Source of the DNA: an uncultured Clostridia bacterium
Lineage (GTDB): Bacteria > Bacillota > Clostridia > Christensenellales > Pumilibacteraceae
Reading direction: 5' to 3'
Assembly (NCBI GenBank): GCA_947066105.1
Contig: CAMSYM010000002.1
Location: 124,001 to 188,000, forward strand
Length of the DNA: 64,000 bases
Under the pieces are notes generated by a model. The model was not told the DNA's origin. It made no database searches and worked only from the letters and a program-made list of their open reading frames with translations. Both the position numbers and the translations under genes were made by a program. Positions 37,546-46,421 of the stretch are shown piece by piece. Numbering within the stretch: position 1 is the first letter of the stretch; every line of letters begins with the position of its first letter.

Positions 37546-37690
37546 GATATGATGTTCTCCTTATATATAGTGTGATTATACCGTAAGTACACGATAAGTA
37601 TACAACATCGACGGACAAAACGCAATTGTTTTCCGCAGAAATCGCGGCATTGCGCATGTGAAAAAACGCCGAAATTTTTTGCGATAACGG

Positions 37691-37719
37691 TTGACAATAT
37701 ATCATGCATATGATATAAT
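37691..37719 (+). promoter_or_regulatory. Promoter of the large InlB/LRR lipoprotein gene
   Basis: TTGACA (37691-37696) and TATAAT (37714-37719), 17 bases apart, a consensus sigma-A promoter. Confidence 0.8.
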
Positions 37720-37827
37720 ACGTCAAATAAAATATCGTCAATCAAGCACAAAGGCGTGCAAGCGTGTTTTTTTCGAGCGTGAAAACGGCATCGAAAATTT
37801 TTTTATATTACTCTGTCGAGAGGTCGT

Positions 37828-40800
37828 ATGAAAAACAGTAAGTTCAAAAATTTAATAGCGGTGTTTATACTCGTTGCGGTCGCGGCGGCGTTTGCCGTCG
37901 TTTGCACCGCGTGCGCGGGAGACGCGCCCCCCCCCGTGGCTATAACCGTTACGTTTATGGACGGATCAAGGACCATATCGAGCGTTACGGGCAAGGCGGG
38001 CGATCCGCTCGCGCCGCCGACGGCGGAGCAGATCGAAAAGGCGGGGTACTCGTTTGACGGTTGGCTCGATGCCGACGGCAAGGCGGTCGATCTGCCCCAA
38101 AAGTTCCCCGATACCGACGCGCGGTTTTACGCGAAGTATACCGCCGACGGCGAACAGACCGAAGATACGTACAAAATAATTTATAACGGTAATTTGGGTT
38201 CGATCTCCAAGGACGATGAGCTTGCGCCGTCGGTAGGCAAAACCGGCGAGACCGTCAAGCTCAAAGACGGAAAAGATTACCTTATGGTCGGGTACAGATT
38301 TCTCGGCTGGACGAAAACTCCCATCTATGTGTACGACGAAAACGACCCGTTCGATCCCTATCTTGCCGACGAAGACTTTGTCATAGGCGACTCCGACGTC
38401 ACGCTGTACGCGCAGTGGGCGACGGCTTATCGCGACGCTGCCGGCAAGAGCGCGGACGTCATATACGTTTTCGAGCCGCTTATCGATCACGGGCTGGGCG
38501 GCGCGATCTATGCGAGCGCGGGCAAGCCCGATAAGCTCGGTTTTGTCGCGAGCGGCGACAAAACGGAGTCCGGCTATAAAGAGTTCGAATTCTATTACGA
38601 AGACGGTAACTTTGTCGGCAGGCTTTTGGATAATCGCACTTACGCGACGCCGGGCGAGGAAGCGGGACAATACCTGTACCGCGACTATGTTGCGGGCGAC
38701 GGTCCCGATTCCGTCGGCGGCGGGTATCTGATGCTCGACGGCTACGGGCTTGCCGTATATATAGAACAGCTCGGCGATCAAATAGCCATGCGCGCGAGCG
38801 GTCGTTACGAATACGACGAAAAATACGACGACTATCTTTACGAATACATATACGAGGACGGGTCTGTCGGCGAAACGCATTTCGCGCTGACCGACGGCGC
38901 GCCGTCCGATACGGAATTCGACGGGCTGTTTTTGTTCCAAGGCTACGAAAGCGGCGCATATTTGTTGTACGGTAACGGCGAGCTGTACGATACCGTGCTG
39001 ATGCTCAACGGCTACGGGTATGCTACGGTCTATTTTTACGATATGGCTACGGAAGAGCTTACGCTTATTTCGAGCGGCAAATATCTCGGCTCGGCGCAAT
39101 ACGAAGACTATCAGGGCGAATGGGAGTTCGTCGAAACGGACGGCGACTACGGCTCGTTCAAGTTTATAGTAAGCACCGTGAACAGCGGCAACGACGTTAT
39201 CGCGATATTCGTGGAGTACGACGAAAGCTTTGCGGGTACGCTCAACGCGACGTCGGGCGACGGAGTTTTGTATTTGGACGGTTACGGCGGCGCGAGATAC
39301 ACCGCGAGCGGTATCGATTATACGGGCGAATGCGTTATAAGCGAAAGCGGCAATCTGTTGACGTTCGTACCGTATTTCGACGACGGCAACGGGAATATCA
39401 CGGTCGGCGGCACGATGTATTTCAACGTCGATCTTACCGAGCGCACGTTTACGGTCAACACGAGCGGGTTCGTGACCGACGGCACAAAGATAGTCGACTA
39501 TAAAGGCTCGGCGCAAGTGGTGGAGATACCGAACGATATTACTGCGATAGGCGAAAATGCGTTCAATTACGTAAATACCGACGTGTCGCTGATTTCGGTC
39601 GTCATTCCGTCAAGCGTTACCGAGATAGGCGCGCGGGCGTTCCAAAACGATTATACCCTCCGCCGCGCGGTGTTCCTTTCTGAAACTCCGATATCGATAG
39701 ATTTTTCCGCCGCGAACGATCCGTTCAGATGGGGCGCGGGCGATTTTATAATAGTTGTGCCGGAAGGCTCGCAGGATGCGTACAAGGCGGCTTGGAGCGA
39801 TTGCAAGTATTCGATAAAAGGCAGTGTGGAAGTCACCGTTTTGCCCGAATTCGAGATAGAGAACGGCGTGCTTTTAAGATACAACAAGCAGGAAGGCAGC
39901 GCCGACTTGCTTGATATAGTAATACCCGACGAAGTTACCGAGATCGCTGACAACGTGTTTCTCGGAGCTAAATTTCTGCGCTCGATCGATCTCAACAACG
40001 TGACCGAGATAGGCGAGACTGCGTTCTACGGTTGCGCCGAGCTTGTCACGGTCAAATTCGCCAATGTCGTCGCGATAGGCGACGGCGCGTTCGGCGATTG
40101 CGTAAAATTGAGATCGAGCGGCGACGGCGAAGCTTTGGATCTGCCTGCGATCGCGCAAATAGGCGATTCTGCGTTTTACGGTTGCGTTGCGTTACGCCGC
40201 GTCGTCGTCGGCGAAAATATCGAGCGCGTGGGAAGCATGGCGTTCCGTGAATGCAATATATTCGCCGCAGATCCGCCGCTGTTTCTCGTCCTTACGGGCA
40301 ACGACGTACCCGAAATGGGCGGCAACATCGCTATGGGAAATATCGCGTTCCGCATAGAGATCAACGATATATCGGTCGCGCTGAAATGCTTTACTACTAA
40401 CGGCTGGAATGCGTACTGTCGGCATTTGTTCATACCGTCGGGCGACGAGAAGGGCAGTTATTTGAGCGGCGCTGACACGCTGGAATTGGACGGCAGAGCG
40501 ATATATCAATCGTCCGAAAATTGGCTGTACGCTATCGACGGCGAAAAAATAACGTTCTATGCCTACGACAGCGAGACCGCAACGTATACGCAATTCGACG
40601 GAACGATCGTCGACGGGACAATAACCGTAAAAGTACACGGTGAGGGCGCGGACAGGACGTTCCGCAAAATTACGGGGCGCGTCACGTACGTTACCGCCGA
40701 CGGCAAATACACGCTGGAATGCAATGCCAAAGATCTCGATCCCGAAAGTTACGACGGGTATAGGGGTTATTGCGACGTCGTATTCAACGGAAATGCGTTG

Positions 40801-41202
40801 CAGATGTACGTAAACGGCTATAATTCCAAGACGATAAGCGGGTTTGTCGATGCCGACGGTTTGATGTATACGGCAAGTATTTCTTTCGACGGCGATACCC
40901 TGGTCGTAAAACTTGTGCGCGACGAACGGCGCGAGAACATAGTCGCCGCGGACGGCAGTGTTTTGAACATACATTTCGACGGCAGTCTTGTATACGTGTA
41001 CGGCGAGTTCAAGATCAAGGTCGGAACAAACAACGACGGTACCGATAAATATTTGGCGTTTTCGGAAGTGAGCGGCGTTGTAGCTTCGGTCGACGGCGAT
41101 ACGTATTCTTTTACTTTCAAATACTTGAACGATATTTATTCCATAACGGCGACGGTATCCGCGGACGGAAATTCGTTTGCTTATACATATACGGTAAAAT
41201 AA
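37828..41202 (+). CDS. Large surface lipoprotein with InlB B-repeats and BspA-type leucine-rich repeats
   Basis: The 1124-residue protein starts with a signal peptide ending VVCTACAGD, a plausible lipobox. Two InlB B-type repeats follow (about 35-105 and 112-195; GYSFDGWLDADG, then GYRFLGWTK and VTLYAQW). A long middle section of strands (about 200-550) with repeated LDGYGYATVYFY / LDGYGGARYT motifs may be beta-structured. Around 565-810 are BspA-type (LRR_5) repeats with the pattern ITAIGENAF, VTEIGARAF, VTEIGETAFYGC, IAQIGDSAFYGC. The C-terminal 300 residues are again beta-rich. No sortase signal. Such proteins act in adhesion or carbohydrate binding at the surface. A run of nine C residues (37927-37935) lies at the signal peptide junction. 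Confidence 0.75.
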   Translation: MKNSKFKNLIAVFILVAVAAAFAVVCTACAGDAPPPVAITVTFMDGSRTISSVTGKAGDPLAPPTAEQIEKAGYSFDGWLDADGKAVDLPQKFPDTDARFYAKYTADGEQTEDTYKIIYNGNLGSISKDDELAPSVGKTGETVKLKDGKDYLMVGYRFLGWTKTPIYVYDENDPFDPYLADEDFVIGDSDVTLYAQWATAYRDAAGKSADVIYVFEPLIDHGLGGAIYASAGKPDKLGFVASGDKTESGYKEFEFYYEDGNFVGRLLDNRTYATPGEEAGQYLYRDYVAGDGPDSVGGGYLMLDGYGLAVYIEQLGDQIAMRASGRYEYDEKYDDYLYEYIYEDGSVGETHFALTDGAPSDTEFDGLFLFQGYESGAYLLYGNGELYDTVLMLNGYGYATVYFYDMATEELTLISSGKYLGSAQYEDYQGEWEFVETDGDYGSFKFIVSTVNSGNDVIAIFVEYDESFAGTLNATSGDGVLYLDGYGGARYTASGIDYTGECVISESGNLLTFVPYFDDGNGNITVGGTMYFNVDLTERTFTVNTSGFVTDGTKIVDYKGSAQVVEIPNDITAIGENAFNYVNTDVSLISVVIPSSVTEIGARAFQNDYTLRRAVFLSETPISIDFSAANDPFRWGAGDFIIVVPEGSQDAYKAAWSDCKYSIKGSVEVTVLPEFEIENGVLLRYNKQEGSADLLDIVIPDEVTEIADNVFLGAKFLRSIDLNNVTEIGETAFYGCAELVTVKFANVVAIGDGAFGDCVKLRSSGDGEALDLPAIAQIGDSAFYGCVALRRVVVGENIERVGSMAFRECNIFAADPPLFLVLTGNDVPEMGGNIAMGNIAFRIEINDISVALKCFTTNGWNAYCRHLFIPSGDEKGSYLSGADTLELDGRAIYQSSENWLYAIDGEKITFYAYDSETATYTQFDGTIVDGTITVKVHGEGADRTFRKITGRVTYVTADGKYTLECNAKDLDPESYDGYRGYCDVVFNGNALQMYVNGYNSKTISGFVDADGLMYTASISFDGDTLVVKLVRDERRENIVAADGSVLNIHFDGSLVYVYGEFKIKVGTNNDGTDKYLAFSEVSGVVASVDGDTYSFTFKYLNDIYSITATVSADGNSFAYTYTVK

Positions 41203-41224
41203 AAAATAAAGGAGAAATAGGACT

Positions 41225-43471
41225 ATGAAAAAACTATCTCGTGCGATCATCGCGGTCATGCTGTGCGTGACGCTGTGCTTTACGGCTGTTGCGTGCGGCG
41301 ATCCCGAAGGCGGCGGCGACGTTACGCCGACCGAGTACACCGTAACGTACGCGCTTGACGGCGGAAGCGGCACGTTGCCGACCGAAACGGCGAAAAAGGC
41401 GGGCGAAAAGTTCGCGCTCGCGTCGGGCGACGGTCTTACAAAGGATAAGCACTCGTTCGACGGTTGGAACGACGGCACTACGAAGTACGCCGCGGGTGCG
41501 GAATATACCATGCCCGCGAAAAACGTGACGTTCACTGCGGTGTGGAAAGCGGACGGTCAAACGCCCGATCCGCAACCGCCCGCTACATATACCGTAACGT
41601 ACGCGCTTGACGGCGGAAGCGGCACGTTGCCTACGGAAACGGCGAAAGAAGCGGGCGAAAAGTTCGCGCTCGCATCGGGCGACGGTCTTACAAAGGATAA
41701 GCACTCGTTCGACGGTTGGAGCGACGGCACGACTAAGTACGCCGCCGGTGCGGAATATACTATGCCCGCGAGCAACGTGACGTTCACTGCGGTGTGGGAA
41801 CTCGATTTGCCGAGCGGAGCTTGCAAGTTTACGGGAAGTTATACGACGCCCGATCATTCGGGTATGTTGCCGTTGCCCGGCGGAACTATCGTAGAGATCT
41901 ATATTGATTTCGAGAACGACGCGGTTTCTTATAAGCTGTCGACAGGCGAATTGAAGTCGGTCGCCGAATTGGATACCGTAAAATCGCCGAATGACAATAA
42001 ATTCAGACCTGATAACTACGGTGAAGACGCTTTATATTACGAAGTGAAAATGCAAAGCGTTACTTACTATTTGTTGGTAAAGGCTGATTTTTCCAAGGTG
42101 TGGATCTGCGATCAAAACGATGAACCTATCGTAGGAGCTGAATTTGTACGCGACAACGGCGCGGAAGCGGCTACTTATACGGTCACATATGATTTGAACG
42201 GCGGTACGGGAACTGTGCCGACCGAAACTGCTAAGGCGCAGGGCGCGAAATTTGAGCTTGCCTCCGCGACCGGATTTACAAAAGAAGGTCATATCTTCGA
42301 CGGTTGGAGCGACGGTACGACAAAATATGCGGCCGGCGCACGGTATACTATGCCTGCAAGCAATATAACGTTCACTGCGCAATGGCTCGACGAGAGTGAG
42401 ATCACGAGATATACCGTGACTTATGTTAAGCCCGACGGCGTTACCGGCGACGTACCGGAAACAGTTACGGTAGACGAAGGAACTCAGGTCACGCTCGCGC
42501 CCGCAGATCAGTTTGCCAAAGAGGGATGGACTTTCCAAAACTGGTCTGTCAGCACGTATCCCGCGCTCCGCGCGCCGAATACAAAAATAACGGTCAATGC
42601 AAATACCACCATAACGCCTGTTTTCGCACAATCGTATACGGGAGATTTAGAAATTATCAAAATACTCGATAACGGTACTCTCGTACATGACGGGTATACA
42701 TATAGCTTTACGAAAAACGGCGATATTCTCACCGTTACAGACTTTTTCGTTACGTATATCAAATTAAACGAAAGCGCTAAGACATACACAGTTTCCGATG
42801 ACATGGAATCCTTTGAATTTACTGCGACTGACGGAACTAAGCTTACGTTTGACGGCTTTGGGGTAGCGATGCTCGGTACGCATAAAGGCACATACGCTCT
42901 CAACGATCAAGGCTCGGCGATCACGTTGGTATTCGGGGATAATACATATACCGATATTGCTTTTGCGGGAGCATATCCCAATCTTATTATAAACGTAACG
43001 ATCAATGTCGACGGGACGGATTATGTATTCGGCAACGGCGGAGCAACAGGACCCGAAAATCCCGAACCGAGCGATGACAAACTTGCGGATTATGTCGGAG
43101 CGACAAGCAGTACGGCGGTCGTTTACGGTTATGCTTCCGTTGCCGATGCCGAAAGTGCGAATAACACAATCAGTGCAACAAATTCCGCGAATGCCGAAAG
43201 AACTTTTTACCAAGCAAAAGTTTATAAAAATTACTCTAATAAATTGTTGATAACCATACAAGCCAATGTCGGGAGCGTTAGTACGGTAAAAGATGGTCAA
43301 GGACAGGATATCATTATTGCCGACGATACGCCCAATCAAACGATATATGTGACTTCGGCTTCGTATGCAAATCAATTTATCGTTACTTTCAGCAAGGATA
43401 GCGAAGGAAAGCGCGTTATGACTGTCAAATACGGCGATACGACAGTAACATGGGTCGAAATTACGGCATAG
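41225..43471 (+). CDS. Surface lipoprotein with tandem InlB B-repeats
   Basis: The 748-residue protein has a signal peptide with lipobox TAVAC (Cys about residue 24). Two almost identical InlB B-repeat modules follow, encoded at 41339-41545 and 41591-41797 with an exact 252-base (84-residue) period, each reading TYALDGGSGTLPTETAK, then FDGW(N/S)DGTTKYAAGAEYTMP. A third, diverged module is at about 42179-42385 and a fourth, weaker one after it. The C-terminal 250 residues are unrecognised. Codon usage shifts to AT-richer from about 41.9 kb on, as if two sources were joined. The gene lies 22 bases after the preceding lipoprotein gene with its own AAGGAG, so the two are likely co-transcribed. 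Confidence 0.75.
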   Translation: MKKLSRAIIAVMLCVTLCFTAVACGDPEGGGDVTPTEYTVTYALDGGSGTLPTETAKKAGEKFALASGDGLTKDKHSFDGWNDGTTKYAAGAEYTMPAKNVTFTAVWKADGQTPDPQPPATYTVTYALDGGSGTLPTETAKEAGEKFALASGDGLTKDKHSFDGWSDGTTKYAAGAEYTMPASNVTFTAVWELDLPSGACKFTGSYTTPDHSGMLPLPGGTIVEIYIDFENDAVSYKLSTGELKSVAELDTVKSPNDNKFRPDNYGEDALYYEVKMQSVTYYLLVKADFSKVWICDQNDEPIVGAEFVRDNGAEAATYTVTYDLNGGTGTVPTETAKAQGAKFELASATGFTKEGHIFDGWSDGTTKYAAGARYTMPASNITFTAQWLDESEITRYTVTYVKPDGVTGDVPETVTVDEGTQVTLAPADQFAKEGWTFQNWSVSTYPALRAPNTKITVNANTTITPVFAQSYTGDLEIIKILDNGTLVHDGYTYSFTKNGDILTVTDFFVTYIKLNESAKTYTVSDDMESFEFTATDGTKLTFDGFGVAMLGTHKGTYALNDQGSAITLVFGDNTYTDIAFAGAYPNLIINVTINVDGTDYVFGNGGATGPENPEPSDDKLADYVGATSSTAVVYGYASVADAESANNTISATNSANAERTFYQAKVYKNYSNKLLITIQANVGSVSTVKDGQGQDIIIADDTPNQTIYVTSASYANQFIVTFSKDSEGKRVMTVKYGDTTVTWVEITA
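41339..41797 (+). repeat. Near-identical tandem coding repeats (252-base period)
   Basis: Units 41339-41545 and 41591-41797 share long identical stretches with only scattered substitutions, indicating recent duplication or ongoing gene conversion within the InlB-repeat gene. Confidence 0.8.
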
Positions 43472-43494
43472 TTTTTTTCTGTAAACCACATAAC

Positions 43495-43522
43495 AAAAAG
43501 GCTCGTTGCGGCGAGCCTTTTT
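43495..43522 (+). terminator. Terminator after the InlB-repeat lipoprotein gene
   Basis: Perfect 11-bp arms AAAAAGGCTCG (43495-43505) and CGAGCCTTTTT (43512-43522) around a 6-nt loop. Confidence 0.9.
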
Positions 43523-43548
43523 GTTTGCGATAATCGGTAGCTAAATCG

Positions 43549-43578
43549 TTGACAACGGTTTAGCCGATGTGTTACAAT
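43549..43578 (+). promoter_or_regulatory. rpsO-pnp promoter
   Basis: TTGACA (43549-43554) and TACAAT (43573-43578), 18 bases apart. The leader to rpsO is about 87 nt; S15 represses its own synthesis through such leaders in several bacteria, but no specific S15-binding fold was identified here. Confidence 0.75.
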
Positions 43579-43671
43579 AATAAGCGTGTAAACACACATA
43601 CCTTGTTCTCGGTACTGCGCTCTCCACGCAATTCTGCGATCAAGGCGAATTCTTTTTATCGGAGGTCAATC

Positions 43672-43935
43672 ATGGACAAACAGGTAAAGGCGGAAATCAT
43701 TTCCAAGTTTGCAACGCACGAGGGCGACACGGGTAGCCCCGAGGTGCAGATCGCGCTTCTTACGTGGCGTATCAATCACCTTACGGATCACCTTAAAACG
43801 CACCCGAAGGATCACCATTCCCGTCGCGGACTTTTGCAAATGGTAGGTTCGCGCCGCAGTCAGCTCAACTATCTCAAAGGTATAGATATAGAGCGTTACC
43901 GTAGTCTTGTTGCTAAGCTCGAACTGCGTAAATAA
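43672..43935 (+). CDS. rpsO: 30S ribosomal protein S15
   Basis: The 87-residue protein is standard S15, a primary binder of 16S rRNA helices 20-22. It starts [26 protein letters not shown] and keeps [19 protein letters not shown] and [19 protein letters not shown]. The start at 43672 is fixed by GGAGGT (43661-43666); the frame is open further upstream but that part covers the promoter. It precedes pnp, the order found in most bacteria. Confidence 0.96.
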   Translation: MDKQVKAEIISKFATHEGDTGSPEVQIALLTWRINHLTDHLKTHPKDHHSRRGLLQMVGSRRSQLNYLKGIDIERYRSLVAKLELRK

Positions 43936-43937
43936 TT

Positions 43938-44102
43938 AAAAACCGCCGTGATAATGCCCGCACGCGGTCTTGCTATCGTTTTCGGCGCTGAATGCGTTGC
44001 TTATCCTTGCCGATAGGGCAAGGCTATCGGCGGCGGTCATGCGCCTGTTTATCGCTCGAAAACGTCGACGCAATCCCGCATATAGCATTATGGCGGTTTT
44101 TT
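43938..44102 (+). promoter_or_regulatory. Large folded element between rpsO and pnp
   Basis: The whole 165-base gap can fold on itself. Outer arms AAAAACCGCC (43938-43947) with GGCGGTTTTT (44092-44101), then ATAATG (43951-43956) with CATTAT (44086-44091), then CGTTTTCG (43977-43984) with CGAAAACG (44057-44064). At the tip, CCTTGCC-GATAG-GGCAAGG and CCGATAG-GGCAAGG-CTATCGG are mutually exclusive stems. The outer stem ends in six T, so it can act as a terminator. It may control pnp. Confidence 0.65.
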
Positions 44103-44150
44103 GCTTGATGCGCACATATCAACAGGTTTATTATTTTAGGAGAAACATAT

Positions 44151-46364
44151 ATGGAATGCAATGTCTTTAAGACAGAGATCGGCGGAAGGGAAGTTATCGT
44201 CGAAACAGGCAAGTATGCCGGACAAGCCAACGGCTCGTGCATCATTCGTTGCGGCGACACGGTGGTAATGACAAACGTCACCATGGCGGACGCGCCGCGT
44301 CCCGGCATGGACTATTTTCCGCTCGGCGTTGACTTTGAGGAAAAGCTTTACGCCATAGGCAAGATACCCGGCAGTTTCAAACGTCGCGAAGGACGCGGCA
44401 GCGACAAGGCGATACTTACGTCGCGCCTTATTGACCGCCCCATACGCCCGTTGTTCCCCAAAGGTTTGTTCAACGACGTGTCGGTCGTGGCGACCGCGCT
44501 TTCGGTGGACACCAATATCCCGCCCGAAGTTTTCGGCATGCTCGGAAGCTCCGTTGCGCTTTCGATATCGGATATACCGTTCATGGGACCTACGGGTTCG
44601 GTCGTCGTCGGTTGCGTCGACGGTAAGTACGTCATCAACCCCGACAACGAACAACGCGCCAAAAGCACCATGCACGTTTACGTATCGGGTACGGCGGACG
44701 CCATCATGATGGTGGAAGCGGGCGCGCAGGAAGTTTCCGAAGAAGAAATGCTCGGCGGCATACTGTTTGCGCACAAAGAGATCAAAAAGCAAGTCAAGTT
44801 CATCAACGACATAGTCAAAAAAGTGGGCAAGCCCAAGCTCGAACCCGATCTGTACCATATCGGCGAAGACGTGGACAAGGCTGTGCGCAAGTATGCGGAC
44901 AAGGCGCTCGACAAGGCGCTCGACACGTTCGACCGCACCGAGCGTCAAGCCAATCAGGACGCGGTGCAGGCGGATGTCATGGCGCATTTCGCCGAAGAGT
45001 TCGCGGGCAGAGAACGCGAGATAGGCGACACGCTTTACTACATGACCAAGGAGAAAGTGCGCGAAAAGATATTGATCAAGGGCATTCGTCCCGACGGACG
45101 CAAGACCACCGATATCCGCGACATTTGGTGCGAAGCGGGCGTATTGCCGCGCACGCACGGTTCGGCGGTGTTTACCCGCGGTCAATCGCAGGCGCTTTCC
45201 ATTTGTACGCTCGGCACGGCGCGCGACGCGCAAAAGCTCGATAATCTCGACGACGAAGAGACCAAGCGCTACATGCACCAGTACAACATGCCGCCGTACT
45301 CGACGGGCGAAGCCAAGCCGCTTCGCGCGCCCGGTCGCAGAGAGATAGGTCACGGCGCGCTCGCGGAACGCGCGCTCGAACCCGTAATTCCGAGCGAAGA
45401 CGAATTCCCGTATACCATTCGCGTGGTGTCGGAGATACTTTCGTCCAACGGCTCGACTTCGCAGGCGAGCGTTTGCGGAAGTACGCTGTCGCTCATGGAT
45501 GCGGGCGTACCCATCAAAGCGCCCGTCGCGGGCATTGCCATGGGGCTTATCAAGGACGAAGCCAAAAACAAGCTCGCCATACTTTCGGATATCCAAGGGC
45601 TCGAAGATTTTTTGGGCGATATGGACTTTAAGGTCGCAGGCACCGAGAAAGGCATCACCGCCATACAGATGGATATAAAGATCAAGGGCATAAGCGAAGA
45701 GATACTTCGCACCGCGCTCGAACAGGCGCGCGTCGGCAGACTGCACATACTCGGCAAGATGCTCGCCGTTTTGGACAAGCCGCGCGCAAGCCTTTCGCCG
45801 TATGCGCCCAAGATCATCATGTTCAATATCGATCCCGAAAAGATCGGCGACGTTATCGGCAAGTCGGGCAAGACGATCAACAAGATCGTCGACGACACGG
45901 GCGTCAAGATCGATATCGAAGAGGACGGCAGAGTGTTTATCGCGGGCATAGACGAAGCGATGACCGCCAAAGCCAAAGAGATAATACTCAATATCGTCAA
46001 AGATCCCGAGATCGGCGACGTATACGAAGGTCCCGTTGTAACGGTGCGCGACGATCTCGGCGCGTTCGTAGAGCTTGCGCCCGGCAAGGACGGCATGATC
46101 CATATAGCAAAGCTCGGCAAGTTTGTCGGCAAGCGTTTGGAATCGGTGTCCGAAGCGCTCAAAGAAGGCGATACCGTGCGCGTCGAAGTGGTCAGCTTTA
46201 CCAAACAGGGCAAGATCGACCTTAAACTTTTGGAAAAGCTTACCGGCGAGCCGTTGGTCAAAGCCGCGGAAGGCGAGTGGGAAGAGGACCGTCCCGCACG
46301 CGCGCCCCGTCGCGATCGTCCGCGCCGCGATAAAAAATTCGGCGATAAAAAAGACAAAAATTAA
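44151..46364 (+). CDS. pnp: Polyribonucleotide nucleotidyltransferase (PNPase)
   Basis: PNPase degrades RNA 3'-5' with phosphate as a homotrimer. The 737 residues hold two RNase PH-like domains (first with FKRREGRGSDKAILTSRLIDRPIRPLFP around 80-100, second with SNGSTSQASVCGSTLSLMDAGVP around 430-450), a KH domain with IGDVIGKSGKTINKI near 566-580 and an S1 domain with KDGMIHIAKLG near 645. The C-terminal tail (about 700-737) is rich in Arg/Asp/Lys and low in complexity. AGGAG precedes the ATG. A terminator follows at 46382 but also carries the ribosome-binding site of the next gene. Confidence 0.97.
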   Translation: MECNVFKTEIGGREVIVETGKYAGQANGSCIIRCGDTVVMTNVTMADAPRPGMDYFPLGVDFEEKLYAIGKIPGSFKRREGRGSDKAILTSRLIDRPIRPLFPKGLFNDVSVVATALSVDTNIPPEVFGMLGSSVALSISDIPFMGPTGSVVVGCVDGKYVINPDNEQRAKSTMHVYVSGTADAIMMVEAGAQEVSEEEMLGGILFAHKEIKKQVKFINDIVKKVGKPKLEPDLYHIGEDVDKAVRKYADKALDKALDTFDRTERQANQDAVQADVMAHFAEEFAGREREIGDTLYYMTKEKVREKILIKGIRPDGRKTTDIRDIWCEAGVLPRTHGSAVFTRGQSQALSICTLGTARDAQKLDNLDDEETKRYMHQYNMPPYSTGEAKPLRAPGRREIGHGALAERALEPVIPSEDEFPYTIRVVSEILSSNGSTSQASVCGSTLSLMDAGVPIKAPVAGIAMGLIKDEAKNKLAILSDIQGLEDFLGDMDFKVAGTEKGITAIQMDIKIKGISEEILRTALEQARVGRLHILGKMLAVLDKPRASLSPYAPKIIMFNIDPEKIGDVIGKSGKTINKIVDDTGVKIDIEEDGRVFIAGIDEAMTAKAKEIILNIVKDPEIGDVYEGPVVTVRDDLGAFVELAPGKDGMIHIAKLGKFVGKRLESVSEALKEGDTVRVEVVSFTKQGKIDLKLLEKLTGEPLVKAAEGEWEEDRPARAPRRDRPRRDKKFGDKKDKN

Positions 46365-46381
46365 GGGTTGGAACTAATATA

Positions 46382-46420
46382 ACACCCCGACTGCGAATAT
46401 AGATAGTCGGGGGTGTTTTT
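46382..46420 (+). terminator. Terminator after pnp overlapping the next gene's Shine-Dalgarno
   Basis: ACACCCCGACT and AGTCGGGGGTGT form a stem of about 11 bp (one bulged G) with a T-run after it. The ATG of the ylxY-like gene (46422) comes directly after the T-run, and the only Shine-Dalgarno candidate, GGGGGTG, is the right arm of the stem. Confidence 0.75.
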
Positions 46421-46421
46421 T

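Noticed and set aside
41339..41797. Tandem repeat considered as CRISPR
   Set aside because: The 252-base units are coding InlB repeats in frame, without short spacers.
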